In this document: in pieces, positions 24,257 through 33,103 of the stretch
How positions within the stretch are numbered: position 1 is the first letter of the stretch
How the letters are laid out: the number at the start of each line of letters is the position of its first letter
Source of the DNA: JBBQNR01 sp963774075
Lineage (GTDB): Bacteria; Actinomycetota; Thermoleophilia; Solirubrobacterales; JBBDJG01
Reading direction: 5' to 3'
Assembly: GCA_963774075.1 (NCBI GenBank)
Contig: CAVZDP010000001.1
Coordinates: forward strand, 62,001-126,000
Length of the DNA: 64,000 nucleotides
Program-made: the position numbers and the translations under genes
Notes under the pieces: generated by a model
What the model saw: the letters and a program-made list of their open reading frames with translations, nothing else
Told to the model about the DNA's origin: nothing
Database searches by the model: none

Positions 24257-25873
24257 ATGAGCACCAGTACCTCACAGCTCCCGGTTCGGCGGACGCCGCA
24301 CGTGGCGGCCCATGAGAACCTAGGTCCGTCGCTCGCGGGTGAGCCCTCGATCCGCTCGAGGGCGGCGACAACCGACGCCGCGATGTTCACGGTCGGGACA
24401 TACGTGGCGCAGGGGCTGCTGTTCGCGGCGGGGCTCGTCCAGAAGGCGATTCTGGGCCCGGTCGCGGTCGGCTACTGGTCGCTGATGCAGTCCTTCTGGA
24501 CTTTCTTCTCCATCGCCCCTCTCGGCGCCCAGCACGGGGCCACCCGGCAGGTCCCGATCCACAGAGGACGCGGTGACTTCGAGGCGGCCGGGTCGGCGGC
24601 GGGCACTGCGGCATCGTTCTCCTTCTGCGCCATCTCGGGCGTAGGAGCGGTCGTCGCCATCGTGGCGATCCTTTTCGGCGGGGGCTGGGCTCCCGAGCTG
24701 CGCTTCGGGCTCGTTCTACTAGGGGTTACGGCGCCGCTGCGCTACATGACCGACGTTCACGAGGTGATCCTTCAGGCGGTCAAGCGGTTCGACGTCGCCT
24801 CGATGGCAGTGATCGCGAGAGGGGTCCTTGCGCTCACGGTGCAAACGCTAGCCGTTTACCTGTTCGGGTTTTACGGGCTGTTTCTTGGCCTCGTGGCCAT
24901 CCAGGTGGGCGTGTTCGCGCTCTGGCTGCGGCTGGGGGCGATCAGCCGGCGCCAGCCCGCGTTCAGGTGGGGAATCGATCGAGCGCGTTTGCGCGAGGTC
25001 ATCCGCTTTGGCGCCCCGCTCATGGTTTGGTCCCAAATCTGGCTGCTCTTCGTAGCGGTCGACTCGCTGATCGTCGCGGGCGCGCTCGACGTCAAGCGCC
25101 TCGGCTACTACGCAGTCGCGGTTTCGATGACGCACTACGTGCTGTACCTGCCGCGGAGCATCGGCGCCGTGCTCTTCCCGCGCATGACCGAGGACTTCGC
25201 GCGCACCGGCGAGATCGAGTCCATCCGCCATTACGCGACCGACGTCCAGGGCGTGCTCGCGTATACGCTCATCCCCGCGTCGATCGGCGCCGGCTTCTTC
25301 TTGGTGCCGGTGCTGATCCGGCAGGCACTGCCCGCGTTCGACCCCGCCATCCCGGTCATCCAGATCATGGTCGCCGCCAGCTTCTTCATGGCGCTCATGA
25401 ACATGCCGATCAAGGTGCTTCTCGCTGCCGGCTATCGGTGGAGCCTCACAGGGATCCTGCTTACCTGCCTTGCGCTGAACGTGGTCCTCAACTACGGGGC
25501 GCTCGTACCGCTCGACTTGGGGATCGAGGGCGCTGCGGGTGCCACCGCCATCAGCTATCTCGTCACTTTCCTGATGACGAGCGGCTACAGCCTCTCGAGG
25601 TGGCTCGACCCCTGGTCTGTGCTGCTCCACGTCGGCGAGATCCTCCTCGTGTTCGCATACGTGTACGGCGGTCTGCGGCTGGTCGAGTGGCTCATCGGCG
25701 CACCGGATGCGGGTCTTGCGGTGGACGCCGCGCTCGCCTGCGCGAAGCTCGCCGCCTTCCTCGTGCTCATGACGCCTTTGTTCGTGCTGGCCGAGAGGCG
25801 CCTCGGGGCGATAAGCAGGATGCGCGTCGTCCTGGCCAGGGGCGGCATCAAGCTGCGGCGGAGCCGCGGATGA
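24257..25873 (+). CDS. polysaccharide flippase (Wzx/MATE-like, MOP superfamily)
   Basis: 538 residues with about 12-14 hydrophobic spans, starting near residue 38 (TDAAMFTVGTYVAQGLLFAA) and ending with a basic cytoplasmic tail. The long even spacing of spans, with few charges, matches the MOP-type exporters that move undecaprenyl-linked repeat units across the membrane. LGPVAVGYWSLMQSFWTFF is typical of the first half. It is the only flippase in the locus, which together with the Wzy-like gene (37980) and Wzz-like gene (4740) completes a Wzx/Wzy route. The methyltransferase follows with an ATGA overlap. Confidence 0.88.
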   Translation: MSTSTSQLPVRRTPHVAAHENLGPSLAGEPSIRSRAATTDAAMFTVGTYVAQGLLFAAGLVQKAILGPVAVGYWSLMQSFWTFFSIAPLGAQHGATRQVPIHRGRGDFEAAGSAAGTAASFSFCAISGVGAVVAIVAILFGGGWAPELRFGLVLLGVTAPLRYMTDVHEVILQAVKRFDVASMAVIARGVLALTVQTLAVYLFGFYGLFLGLVAIQVGVFALWLRLGAISRRQPAFRWGIDRARLREVIRFGAPLMVWSQIWLLFVAVDSLIVAGALDVKRLGYYAVAVSMTHYVLYLPRSIGAVLFPRMTEDFARTGEIESIRHYATDVQGVLAYTLIPASIGAGFFLVPVLIRQALPAFDPAIPVIQIMVAASFFMALMNMPIKVLLAAGYRWSLTGILLTCLALNVVLNYGALVPLDLGIEGAAGATAISYLVTFLMTSGYSLSRWLDPWSVLLHVGEILLVFAYVYGGLRLVEWLIGAPDAGLAVDAALACAKLAAFLVLMTPLFVLAERRLGAISRMRVVLARGGIKLRRSRG

Positions 25874-26577
25874 ATGCCACGGACACGCTCACCCGCTACA
25901 CCGGCGGCGATTACGGGCAGCGCAATCCAGGCTGGCACGCCAAGGACTCCGACTGGAAGGCCCAGCAGGTGATCGGGGCGCTGGGCGCATGGCGCCCTGA
26001 AACGGTCTGCGAGGTGGGCTGCGGAGCTGGCGAGATCCTGCGCCGGCTCCACGACCAACTCTCGCCGGAGCGGCTCGTGGGATACGAGGTGGCCCCCGCG
26101 GCGCTCGAGCTCGCCCGTGAACGCGCGACCGACAGGCTCGAGTTCCGCCTGCAGGATGCAGCCGAGTGCCCCGAGCGCTTCGACCTGATGCTGCTCATGG
26201 ACGTGGTCGAGCACGTCGAGGACCCGATCGGCTTCCTGCGAGCGCTTCGGTTCAAGTCGGACCGCACGATCCTCCATGTGCCGCTGGACCTTTCCGCCCA
26301 GAGCGTCCTTCGTCCGGGCCGGCTCATGCGGGCCCGAGAGCAACTGGGGCATCTTCACTTCTTCACGCCCGAAACAGCCGTCGCGACGATCGAGGATGCC
26401 GGCTACCGCGTGGTCGGGACCTCGTTGACAGCGTTCACGCTGGACCTACCGGTGCAATCACGAAAGGCCAGGGTCGCGCGGCTGCCCAGAAGGCTGCTGC
26501 CGCGCGCGCTGGCCGCGAGGCTGCTCGGCGGCTTCTCGCTGCTCGTGACCGCGGACAACGACGGCTCCGACCCCTGA
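25870..26577 (+). CDS. class I SAM-dependent methyltransferase
   Basis: 235 residues from the ATG overlapping the flippase stop. SAM motif I is VCEVGCGAGEILRRLHD near residue 44. Then come VGYEVAPAALELARE, the acidic motif LMLLMDVVEHVEDP and a C-terminal hydrophobic or basic region. The family methylates small molecules, lipids or glycans. The coupling to the flippase suggests a cap or a modification of the lipid-linked repeat unit, by inference. Its 3' end overlaps by 120 bases with the convergent gene at 26458. Confidence 0.82.
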   Translation: MNATDTLTRYTGGDYGQRNPGWHAKDSDWKAQQVIGALGAWRPETVCEVGCGAGEILRRLHDQLSPERLVGYEVAPAALELARERATDRLEFRLQDAAECPERFDLMLLMDVVEHVEDPIGFLRALRFKSDRTILHVPLDLSAQSVLRPGRLMRAREQLGHLHFFTPETAVATIEDAGYRVVGTSLTAFTLDLPVQSRKARVARLPRRLLPRALAARLLGGFSLLVTADNDGSDP

Positions 26578-28302
26578 GCGCCGCCGGGCGGCCGCGACGA
26601 CCAACTCGAACAGGCGCTCCACCGCGCCGGGGCGATCCGCGCCGAGCGCCGACACCAACGCTTCCCCGCCCGGCAGTGAACCGTCGCGGCTCCACTCCCG
26701 CAATGTTTCGGCGAGCTGCTCCTCGCCGTGCGCCACGGGCACGGCGGTGTCGCCTCCAAGCGGCCACCTCCACTCGAAGCCGCTGACGTTGAGCACCGCC
26801 ACCGGCGTTCCCGCACATGCCGCCTGCAGTGTGCCCGCGCTGAGGCTCCCGACGCAGAGGTCTGCCGATCGAACGAGCTCGTCGAGCGGGGTGGCCGCGT
26901 CGATGGCCACTTCTCGCTTGGGGAGGCGTTCCAGCATCGCCCGGATGGGTCCTGGATCCTGTGAGGGGTGGGGTCGCAGGACCACCTGTGCTTCCGGGGT
27001 CGCGGCCTCGAGTGCGCCGAGGGCGGCGATGAAGTGGCGCTGCGCGATGCGCTCGTCGAACCGCGACGTGTAGGGGTGGCCGTTCTGGCCGAGGACGACG
27101 ATCCGGGCGCGCTCGCGAGGACTGAGGGTGGGGGTGGAGGAGGGCCCGCACTGCAGCGGATATCCCACGACGTGCACGGGCCGGTCGCGCCGCATCCCGG
27201 GAAACCCGACCGCCTCGGAGTAGATCGCAGCCTCGTCGCCGAGCTCCATGTCCTTGAGCGTCTGCGGCATCAGGTATGCGCTGTGGGAGAGCAAGAACGA
27301 TCGGATGCCGGCCTCTCGCGCCAGCGAGACGACCAGGCGGGCGAACGGCTCCGTGTCGAAGGTGGCCAGGATGAGCCGGGGAGGCCGTCGCCGGTACGCG
27401 CGGCGCACGACCGACGCGGTTGCCAGGTGCTCTGCCCCCGCCTGCGCTACGTGATCGAGCAGGGCCGAGTGCACGGCCTTCTCGAATCCGGCGCCGGGGC
27501 CGACCATCGATGGAGCGGGGAGCGCGCGCCCTCTGCGGATCGCCGGTGCGAGCCGTCGCCCGGCGCGCCGGCGCGCCACCGGCCCTGCGTGCCCCATCCA
27601 GCCACCGTCCCCCATGGCGCGCAGGATCCGTCGCGGACCCGAGGGACGCAGCTCGAGCGGGATCGCGACGGAGAGATCCGGATCGTCGAGCAAGCGGTCG
27701 AGAAGGGGGATGAGCGGCCAATAGCTCAGAGCGAGCACACCGCCCCGGCGCAGAAGCGTGGGTGCGCCCATCCGCAGCGCCGCGCGCGCCAACCTTTGCC
27801 GCGGGCTGCGAGCCGCGTGCGTGGAGGGCCGGCCGACCACCGTCGAGCTCTCCGCGTGAGGCGCCGGCACACTCGAAGACGGAACTCCGGACTTTGCGGC
27901 CACGGCCGCGACGAGGCCGCGTTCGAGCTCGCTGCCTCCCACGAGCTCGAGCCCCTGTGGCCCGTAGCGATCGACTGCCGCCGCGAGTCCGGCGCCGGCG
28001 CGCAGCGCCGCGAGCAGGATGCGCATCAGCGGCAGCTCGCAAACGAAGGGCAGGCAGATCCCTTCGACGGTTAGCGGCCCGTCGAAAGCCTCTCGCCAGC
28101 TACCGAGCGCGGCGAGAGCCGTCTCGTCCAGCCGCTCCCTCGCCGCCGCGTCGAGATGGTCGTCGGCGGCGGCTCCGAACGGCACGTCGAGCGCGTGCGC
28201 CTCCTCCAGTCGCAGCACCAGGTCCTCGCCCGGATTCAGATGAGCCGGGGCGGCTGAGGACGAGGTGGGATAGATTCGCATTGCTCGGGTACGTGCGTTC
28301 AT
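26458..28302 (-). CDS. putative GT-B fold glycosyltransferase (capsule or polysialyltransferase-like)
   Basis: 614 residues from the ATG at 28302 (another at 28281). The C-terminal half has FLLSHSAYLMPQTL, VVLGQNGHPYTSRF, VVLRPHPSQDPGPIRAML and ADLCVGSLSAGTLQAACAGTPVAVLN, a GT-B donor-site pattern seen in polysialyltransferase-like and capsule transferases. The N-terminal half is Ala/Arg-rich and unassigned. A nonulosonate or Kdo transferase is one possibility. The last 40 residues (RGHEQREAAEQPRGQR...) run antisense through the methyltransferase gene and look like read-through rather than selected protein. Confidence 0.6.
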   Translation of the reverse strand: MNARTRAMRIYPTSSSAAPAHLNPGEDLVLRLEEAHALDVPFGAAADDHLDAAARERLDETALAALGSWREAFDGPLTVEGICLPFVCELPLMRILLAALRAGAGLAAAVDRYGPQGLELVGGSELERGLVAAVAAKSGVPSSSVPAPHAESSTVVGRPSTHAARSPRQRLARAALRMGAPTLLRRGGVLALSYWPLIPLLDRLLDDPDLSVAIPLELRPSGPRRILRAMGDGGWMGHAGPVARRRAGRRLAPAIRRGRALPAPSMVGPGAGFEKAVHSALLDHVAQAGAEHLATASVVRRAYRRRPPRLILATFDTEPFARLVVSLAREAGIRSFLLSHSAYLMPQTLKDMELGDEAAIYSEAVGFPGMRRDRPVHVVGYPLQCGPSSTPTLSPRERARIVVLGQNGHPYTSRFDERIAQRHFIAALGALEAATPEAQVVLRPHPSQDPGPIRAMLERLPKREVAIDAATPLDELVRSADLCVGSLSAGTLQAACAGTPVAVLNVSGFEWRWPLGGDTAVPVAHGEEQLAETLREWSRDGSLPGGEALVSALGADRPGAVERLFELVVAAARRRSGVGAVVVRGHEQREAAEQPRGQRARQQPSGQPRDPGLS

Positions 28303-28345
28303 CCTTCGTTTGACCAACGGATGCTCTCGCGCGACCTTTCGGTTC

Positions 28346-29656
28346 GTGACCACGGCAGCGGACATCTCCACGGAGCGGGGCGCCTCCCTGCACGAGCTGG
28401 CCTCCGGGCTCTGGCCGCTCACCCGCAGCATCACGGGCCCCGGCTTCCGAGAGACGCTGGATGTGCTGGAACGCGTGACCGGACCGATGGACCGGCATCG
28501 CTATCCGACGGGACAGCGGGTCTTCGACTGGGAGGTCCCGAAGGAGTGGACGGTCCGCGAAGCGTGGATCAAAGGGCCCGGGGGAGACCTCGTGTGCTCG
28601 CTGAGCGATCACAACCTCCATCTCGTCTCGTACAGCGCCCCCGTCCATGCGCACGTGCCCCTCGAGGAGCTGGAGAAGCATCTCCACTCTCTCCCCGAGC
28701 AACCCGACGCCATTCCATATCGCACGACCTACTACCGCGAGAGCTGGGGCTTTTGCCTCACCGATCGCCGGCGGGCCGAGCTCGTGCCGGGCACCTATGA
28801 AGTGCTCATCGATGCGGACCTTGCGCCCGGCCACCTGGAGCTCGGCGAAGTCACCGTGCCGGGCCTGACCGATTCCGAGGTGCTCTTCTCCACCTACTGC
28901 TGCCACCCCTCGATGGCGAACAACGAGCTCTCGGGTCCGGTCGTGTGCGCCCATCTGGCAGCGCTTCTTCGCACACGTGCAGAGCCGCCACGCCACACCT
29001 ACCGCTTCCTGTTCGTGCCCGAGACGATCGGCACGATCGCGTACCTGGCCCACTTCGGCGATCGGCTGCGCGATCGACTCGTCGCCGGCTGGGTAGTGAC
29101 CTGCGTGGGGGACCCGGGAGCTTTCACGTACAAGCGCTCTCGACGTGGGGACTCGCTCCCCGACCGGATCACCGAACACGTGCTCCGCCACAGCGAGGAG
29201 CGCCACTCGGTCCTCCCATTCGTGCCCTGGGGCAGCGACGAGCGCCAGTACTGCTCACCCGGTTTCGACCTTCCCGTCGGGTCGCTCATGCGAACGATGC
29301 ACGGCTGTTATGCCGAGTACCACACGTCGCTCGACGACCTCGAGCTCGTCACGCCCGAGGCGCTCGACGGCTCCCTGCAGATGTACGCACGCATCGTCGA
29401 CGCCCTGGAAGCCAACGAGCTCCTCATCAATACCCAGCCGCACTGCGAGCCGCAGCTCAGCAAGCGAGGCCTGTATCCGACCACCGGAGGCGGGCTGAGG
29501 GCCGAGCGACAGATCGAAAACACGTTGCTCGTGCTCAACTGGTGTGACGGAAAGCGCGATCTGCTCGATGTGGCGGAGCGCTCCGGGCGCCCCCTGTGGG
29601 AGCTGCGCGAGGCCGCCGACGCCCTGTTGGCGCATGGCCTTCTCCGGCGGTCCTAG
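28346..29656 (+). CDS. DUF4910-type peptidase-like protein (M28-like) with winged-helix end
   Basis: 436 residues from a GTG at 28346; a TTG at 28310 extends it by 12. The start LHELASGLWPLTRSITGPGF and the DUF2172-like insert (PVHAHVPLEELEKHLH) are family features. The metal-site region is LFSTYCCHPSMANNELSGPV, followed by FLFVPETIGTIAYL and CYAEYHTSLDDLELV. The last 70 residues form a winged-helix domain (LLDVAERSGRPLWELREAAD). These M28-like proteins are often found in surface-glycan loci next to acyltransferases and ACPs. Their reaction is not known to me; a deacylase or amidase role is inference. Confidence 0.8.
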   Translation: MTTAADISTERGASLHELASGLWPLTRSITGPGFRETLDVLERVTGPMDRHRYPTGQRVFDWEVPKEWTVREAWIKGPGGDLVCSLSDHNLHLVSYSAPVHAHVPLEELEKHLHSLPEQPDAIPYRTTYYRESWGFCLTDRRRAELVPGTYEVLIDADLAPGHLELGEVTVPGLTDSEVLFSTYCCHPSMANNELSGPVVCAHLAALLRTRAEPPRHTYRFLFVPETIGTIAYLAHFGDRLRDRLVAGWVVTCVGDPGAFTYKRSRRGDSLPDRITEHVLRHSEERHSVLPFVPWGSDERQYCSPGFDLPVGSLMRTMHGCYAEYHTSLDDLELVTPEALDGSLQMYARIVDALEANELLINTQPHCEPQLSKRGLYPTTGGGLRAERQIENTLLVLNWCDGKRDLLDVAERSGRPLWELREAADALLAHGLLRRS

Positions 29657-29683
29657 TCAGCCGCTCTCGGCGGGCCTGCGAGT

Positions 29684-30475
29684 TCAGGGGCCGGCCGTCA
29701 CGGTATGCCCCTTGCGGAGGAGGAAATCGGGGTTGGCACGCAAGCGGCGGGTCGCCTCGTCCTCCACGGCCGCGGCCGACGTCAGAAGGAGCGACGGCCC
29801 GCGCGGAAGGGTGGCGCTGATCATCCCGCCCGAGGCGAGAAGCGCCTCACCGAGCGGCCCGAAGTGGTTCACGACGTCGCCTTCCAGGTCCCGCGCGTAG
29901 TAACGGGCGTTCACCGGCGCGGTGCGACCTCCCATCCGGACGGTTCCGGTGAAGTCCTTGAGGTAGCGGTACGGCACACGCATACGCTGTTCGAGGTAAT
30001 GGACCTGGGTGCAGTATTCGAATCCCACGCCGATGAACAGCAGCTTTGCGTCGACCTCTCGCAGGTACGAAAATATGCTCCGCTCACCGAAGCACTCGAC
30101 ATCGTGCACCTCGAACAGCCGGCGCTCCCACGCCGGCGGCAGCGTTCCGCGTAGGGCGGCCGAGAACACGGGGTCCGTGGTGCGGCGAACCCCGTCGCGG
30201 TGACGGAAGCGCTCGCCCAGCACACCTACCGTCGAGGGCGAGGCCTCGACGTCGTAACTCTCCTCCCGCGTGAAGCTGTAGGTGAACGTTGGCACCACGA
30301 GGATGCCTTCCGGGACGGCATCGTCGAGGGCGTCGAGAATCGTGTCCACCTTCGCGGCCGGGCTGTCTCCCGCCATTTGCAGCGCGGTCTGAAGGCCGGC
30401 GTGCACCCAGAGCACGTCGGTTGCCCGCACGCCCATCGCGGCGAGCTCCGCCGTCAGGTGGTGCCGTTCGATCAA
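29684..30475 (-). CDS. AAC(3)-family N-acetyltransferase-like protein
   Basis: 263 residues from a TTG at 30475 that overlaps the previous stop (TTGA). The start RHHLTAELAAMGVRATDVLWVHAGLQ is the family's N-terminus. PEGILVVPTFTYSFTREESYD, VGVLGERFRHRDGVRRTTDP and LLFIGVGFEYCTQVHYLEQ continue the pattern of aminoglycoside 3-N-acetyltransferases. In glycan loci such proteins are thought to N-acylate amino sugars rather than give drug resistance. It is the last gene of an operon with an adenylation enzyme, an ACP and a GNAT protein, so it may take an acyl group from the ACP. Confidence 0.8.
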   Translation of the reverse strand: MIERHHLTAELAAMGVRATDVLWVHAGLQTALQMAGDSPAAKVDTILDALDDAVPEGILVVPTFTYSFTREESYDVEASPSTVGVLGERFRHRDGVRRTTDPVFSAALRGTLPPAWERRLFEVHDVECFGERSIFSYLREVDAKLLFIGVGFEYCTQVHYLEQRMRVPYRYLKDFTGTVRMGGRTAPVNARYYARDLEGDVVNHFGPLGEALLASGGMISATLPRGPSLLLTSAAAVEDEATRRLRANPDFLLRKGHTVTAGP

Positions 30476-31017
30476 GCCGCGGCTGTCGGAACGGGCTCGA
30501 GGCTGCGGCGGATGCGGTCCTGCGGTCCACCCTCGCTCTGTCGCACCGCACCGTCGCGTCGCCAACCCAGGGCCTCGTAGAACCCCAACGCGCGCGCATT
30601 CCCTTCCACGACGAAGGCCACGACCTCCGAAAAACCCAGCTCGCGGAGGGCGCGGAGCGTGGCGTCGAGAAGCGTCGCGCCAACGCGAAGACCCGAGCGA
30701 ATGTAGGGCGGCTCGACGTAGATGTTCTCCAGGCAGGCCACGCGCTCAGGCGGGGTCCCCTCGAGGGACTGAGCGGGGCGAGCACTGGCGAAGCCCGCAA
30801 CCTTCCCGCCAATCTCCGCCACGAGGACCAGATCGCGATCTCGGCCCCGCGTCGCCAGTCGTTCGCGCCAGACACGCCGTCGCAGCTCCACCGTGCGAAC
30901 GTCGATCACCTCATCGGGCATCAGGCCGCGGTAGGCCTCGTCGTAACCCGCAACGTGAATCGACGCGACCGCCTCCACGTCGCCGATGCGCGCGGGCCGC
31001 ACCATGACCGCGGACAT
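30472..31017 (-). CDS. GNAT-family N-acetyltransferase
   Basis: 181 residues from an ATG at 31017 overlapping the ACP stop by one base (TGATG); a GTG at 31020 is equally close. The GNAT fold shows VRPARIGDVEAVASIHVAGY, VAEIGGKVAGFASARP, IYVEPPYIRSGLRVGATLLD (acetyl-CoA loop variant) and ALGFYEALGWRRDG. The usual Q/RxxGxG/A loop appears as RSGLRVGA. It acetylates an amino group, possibly on an amino sugar made by the DegT enzyme at 33104. The AAC(3)-like gene follows with a 4-base overlap. Confidence 0.85.
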   Translation of the reverse strand: MSAVMVRPARIGDVEAVASIHVAGYDEAYRGLMPDEVIDVRTVELRRRVWRERLATRGRDRDLVLVAEIGGKVAGFASARPAQSLEGTPPERVACLENIYVEPPYIRSGLRVGATLLDATLRALRELGFSEVVAFVVEGNARALGFYEALGWRRDGAVRQSEGGPQDRIRRSLEPVPTAAA

Positions 31018-31310
31018 CACGCGCTCAGTGTCGTTGGGGCGCTCGAGTAGCCGGCAGCGGATGCGACGTGGCGCGAGAACGAGCCCAGCACGGTTATCTG
31101 CGCGGGGTCCAGACCCTCATAGTCCACGTCGAGCTGGAAGTGCTCGTTCACCGCCATGATGAGCTCCATCATGCCGAGGGAGTCCAGCACCCCGCTCCCG
31201 ACGAGGTCGAAGTCATCTCCGACCTCAGTCGGGTCGACTCCGGCTACGTCGAGCGGCTCCTGAAGCTGCGTGAGGGCGAAGGCGCTGACCTGCTGCGGCG
31301 TCAGCCTCAC
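31017..31310 (-). CDS. acyl carrier protein
   Basis: 97 residues from a GTG at 31310 overlapping the adenylation enzyme's stop (GTGA). The phosphopantetheine site is GSGVLDSLGMMELIMAVN near residue 42, where the Ser of DSL is the attachment point. Surrounding residues (VGDDFDLVG, FQLDVDYEGLDP) fit a four-helix carrier protein, similar to DltC-type carriers. It presumably carries the acyl or aminoacyl group activated by the enzyme at 31307 and hands it to a transferase in this operon. Confidence 0.87.
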   Translation of the reverse strand: MRLTPQQVSAFALTQLQEPLDVAGVDPTEVGDDFDLVGSGVLDSLGMMELIMAVNEHFQLDVDYEGLDPAQITVLGSFSRHVASAAGYSSAPTTLSA

Positions 31311-32914
31311 CGCAAGACCTCCCGCTCCAGCTGTCGCGCGAGCTCGTTGCGGTCGAACTTGCCGTTGGTATTGACCGGCAGTTCTTCCAGGAGCTCGAAG
31401 CGACGGGGGATCATGTGCTTCGGAAGTCGCTGCTTGACGAGCCCCCGAGCTTCTCCCACGTCGACGTCGGTGGCACCCACGAACGCAACGATCCCGTCGT
31501 AGCCGGTCTCCGTCTTCGGCCAGCCGACCGCGATGACCGCGTCGACCCCGGTGGCGTCTCTGACCGCAGCCTCAACCTCGCCGAGCTCGATGCGCACTCC
31601 CCGAATCTTGACCTGGTGATCGATTCGCCCAAGGTAGGTGATCGGCTCATCGGAGGTGCGGGGGCGACGGACGAGGTCGCCGGTGCGGTAGTGGACCTCG
31701 TTACATCCCGGCGGCACGACAAAAGCCGACGCTGTGCGCTCTGGATCCTTCCAGTAGCCGGGGGTGACCTGAGGTCCGGACACGAGCAGCTCGCCCTCGG
31801 CGCCTGGGGCAACCTCGGCAAGGTCGCCGTTGACCACCAGCGCCGCCATTTCCGGCAGGGGGGCGCCGATTGGCACGACGCCGAGAGCGCTTTCGCTCGG
31901 CGAACGGTCCTGCTCCCAGCGATATGCGGTGCAGGCGATCGTCGCTTCAGTCGGGCCGTAGAGGTTCTCCAGAGTCGCCCACGGCGCCGCCGCGGCGAAC
32001 GCCTCCGCCACCTGCAGCGGGAGGGCCTCGCCGCAGAAGAGGGCCCAGCGAAGCAGAGGATAGGAGCCCGGCTTCAGCATGCCGAGCTGCTTCATGAACA
32101 CCGCCACGGAGGGCACCGAGAACCAGATCGTCAGCCGGGCGTTGCGAATGAACTGCCCGGGGCCGAGCAGCTGACTCGCGCTCGGGCAGCAGAGGCAGGC
32201 GCCGCTCTCCCAGGCCACGAACATGTCGAAAACCGACAGGTCGAACGTCGTGTCGAAGGTCTGCGAGAGGCGGTCCTCCGGGGAAACCTCGTAACGCGCG
32301 ACCATCAGCTCGACGAACGGCGTGACGTTGCGATGGGTGACGCCGACGCCCTTCGGGATTCCCGTGCTGCCCGAGGTGAAGAGAAGGTATGCCGTCGCGT
32401 CGGGATCCACGGGCGGAGGCTGGAAACCCCGTCCCGTTTCCAGCTCCCCCACGCCCACGATCGTGTGTCGAGGCCAGCGCCGTCGTACCTCCTCGGGGCG
32501 CTCCTCATCCGGCATGACCATGACGAGCGGTCGTTCCACGCTCTCGAGCAGGGCATCCAGCAGCGGCGCCGCCCCGGCGTCCACGACCAGCGCCTTGCAG
32601 CCCGAGCGGTTGAGCATGGCGGCGGTGCGATCGACGGGGAAGCTCGGGTTGAGCGGCACGTAGCCATGCCCCCGCAGCAGCGCGCCGAGCACGCCGGCGA
32701 AAAGGGTCGAGCTGCGGGCGCCGTACACGGCCGTGAGCGGCTCCTCGCTTTCGTGGTCGTGTCGGTCGAGCGTGGCCGCGATGGCCGTCGCCCGCGCATG
32801 GAGCGCGGCGTAGCTCAGAGTCTCGCCGGCGACCTCGAGCGCCGGGCGGTCGGGGAAATCGCGTGCGGAGCGGAGAAAGCTTGATCGCAGCGTCGCAGGT
32901 TCCATCGCAGGCAT
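31307..32914 (-). CDS. AMP-forming acyl/amino-acid adenylation enzyme (DltA/NRPS-like)
   Basis: 535 residues. The adenylation motifs are all visible: YLLFTSGSTGIPKGVGVTHR near residue 176 (A3), LENLYGPTEATIACTA (A5), HYRTGDLVRR (A7), DHQVKIRGVRIELGEVEAAV (A8) and NTNGKFDRNEL (A10) with the catalytic Lys. It is a free-standing A domain like D-alanine:carrier ligase DltA. The specificity pocket was not decoded. It activates an amino or fatty acid onto the adjacent ACP. ATG at 32914 or 32905; divergent from the DegT gene. Confidence 0.88.
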   Translation of the reverse strand: MPAMEPATLRSSFLRSARDFPDRPALEVAGETLSYAALHARATAIAATLDRHDHESEEPLTAVYGARSSTLFAGVLGALLRGHGYVPLNPSFPVDRTAAMLNRSGCKALVVDAGAAPLLDALLESVERPLVMVMPDEERPEEVRRRWPRHTIVGVGELETGRGFQPPPVDPDATAYLLFTSGSTGIPKGVGVTHRNVTPFVELMVARYEVSPEDRLSQTFDTTFDLSVFDMFVAWESGACLCCPSASQLLGPGQFIRNARLTIWFSVPSVAVFMKQLGMLKPGSYPLLRWALFCGEALPLQVAEAFAAAAPWATLENLYGPTEATIACTAYRWEQDRSPSESALGVVPIGAPLPEMAALVVNGDLAEVAPGAEGELLVSGPQVTPGYWKDPERTASAFVVPPGCNEVHYRTGDLVRRPRTSDEPITYLGRIDHQVKIRGVRIELGEVEAAVRDATGVDAVIAVGWPKTETGYDGIVAFVGATDVDVGEARGLVKQRLPKHMIPRRFELLEELPVNTNGKFDRNELARQLEREVLR

Positions 32915-33103
32915 CTCTCACATAACGGCCGCAGAGTGGGGAACCTTGCAGGCGAAAGTAGCCGCCCGGGTGCCGAGCGAACCGAGGTCCCGCAAGAAGG
33001 CTGCGAAGGTCACCCGACGCCTAGCCGGCGAGTGGCTTCCGCCGACGGGACCCGACCCGGGAGGCCCAAAAGAATCCAGTCGGACACCCGTTAGTCGAGC
33101 AGG

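Noticed and set aside
26435..28042. 535-codon minus-strand frame
   Set aside because: It is an alternative frame of the glycosyltransferase at 26458-28302 with arginine-rich, unstructured composition.
29684..30475. Aminoglycoside resistance (AAC(3)) gene
   Set aside because: The fold matches, but the operon context with an ACP and adenylation enzyme argues for sugar N-acylation; there is no evidence for drug resistance.
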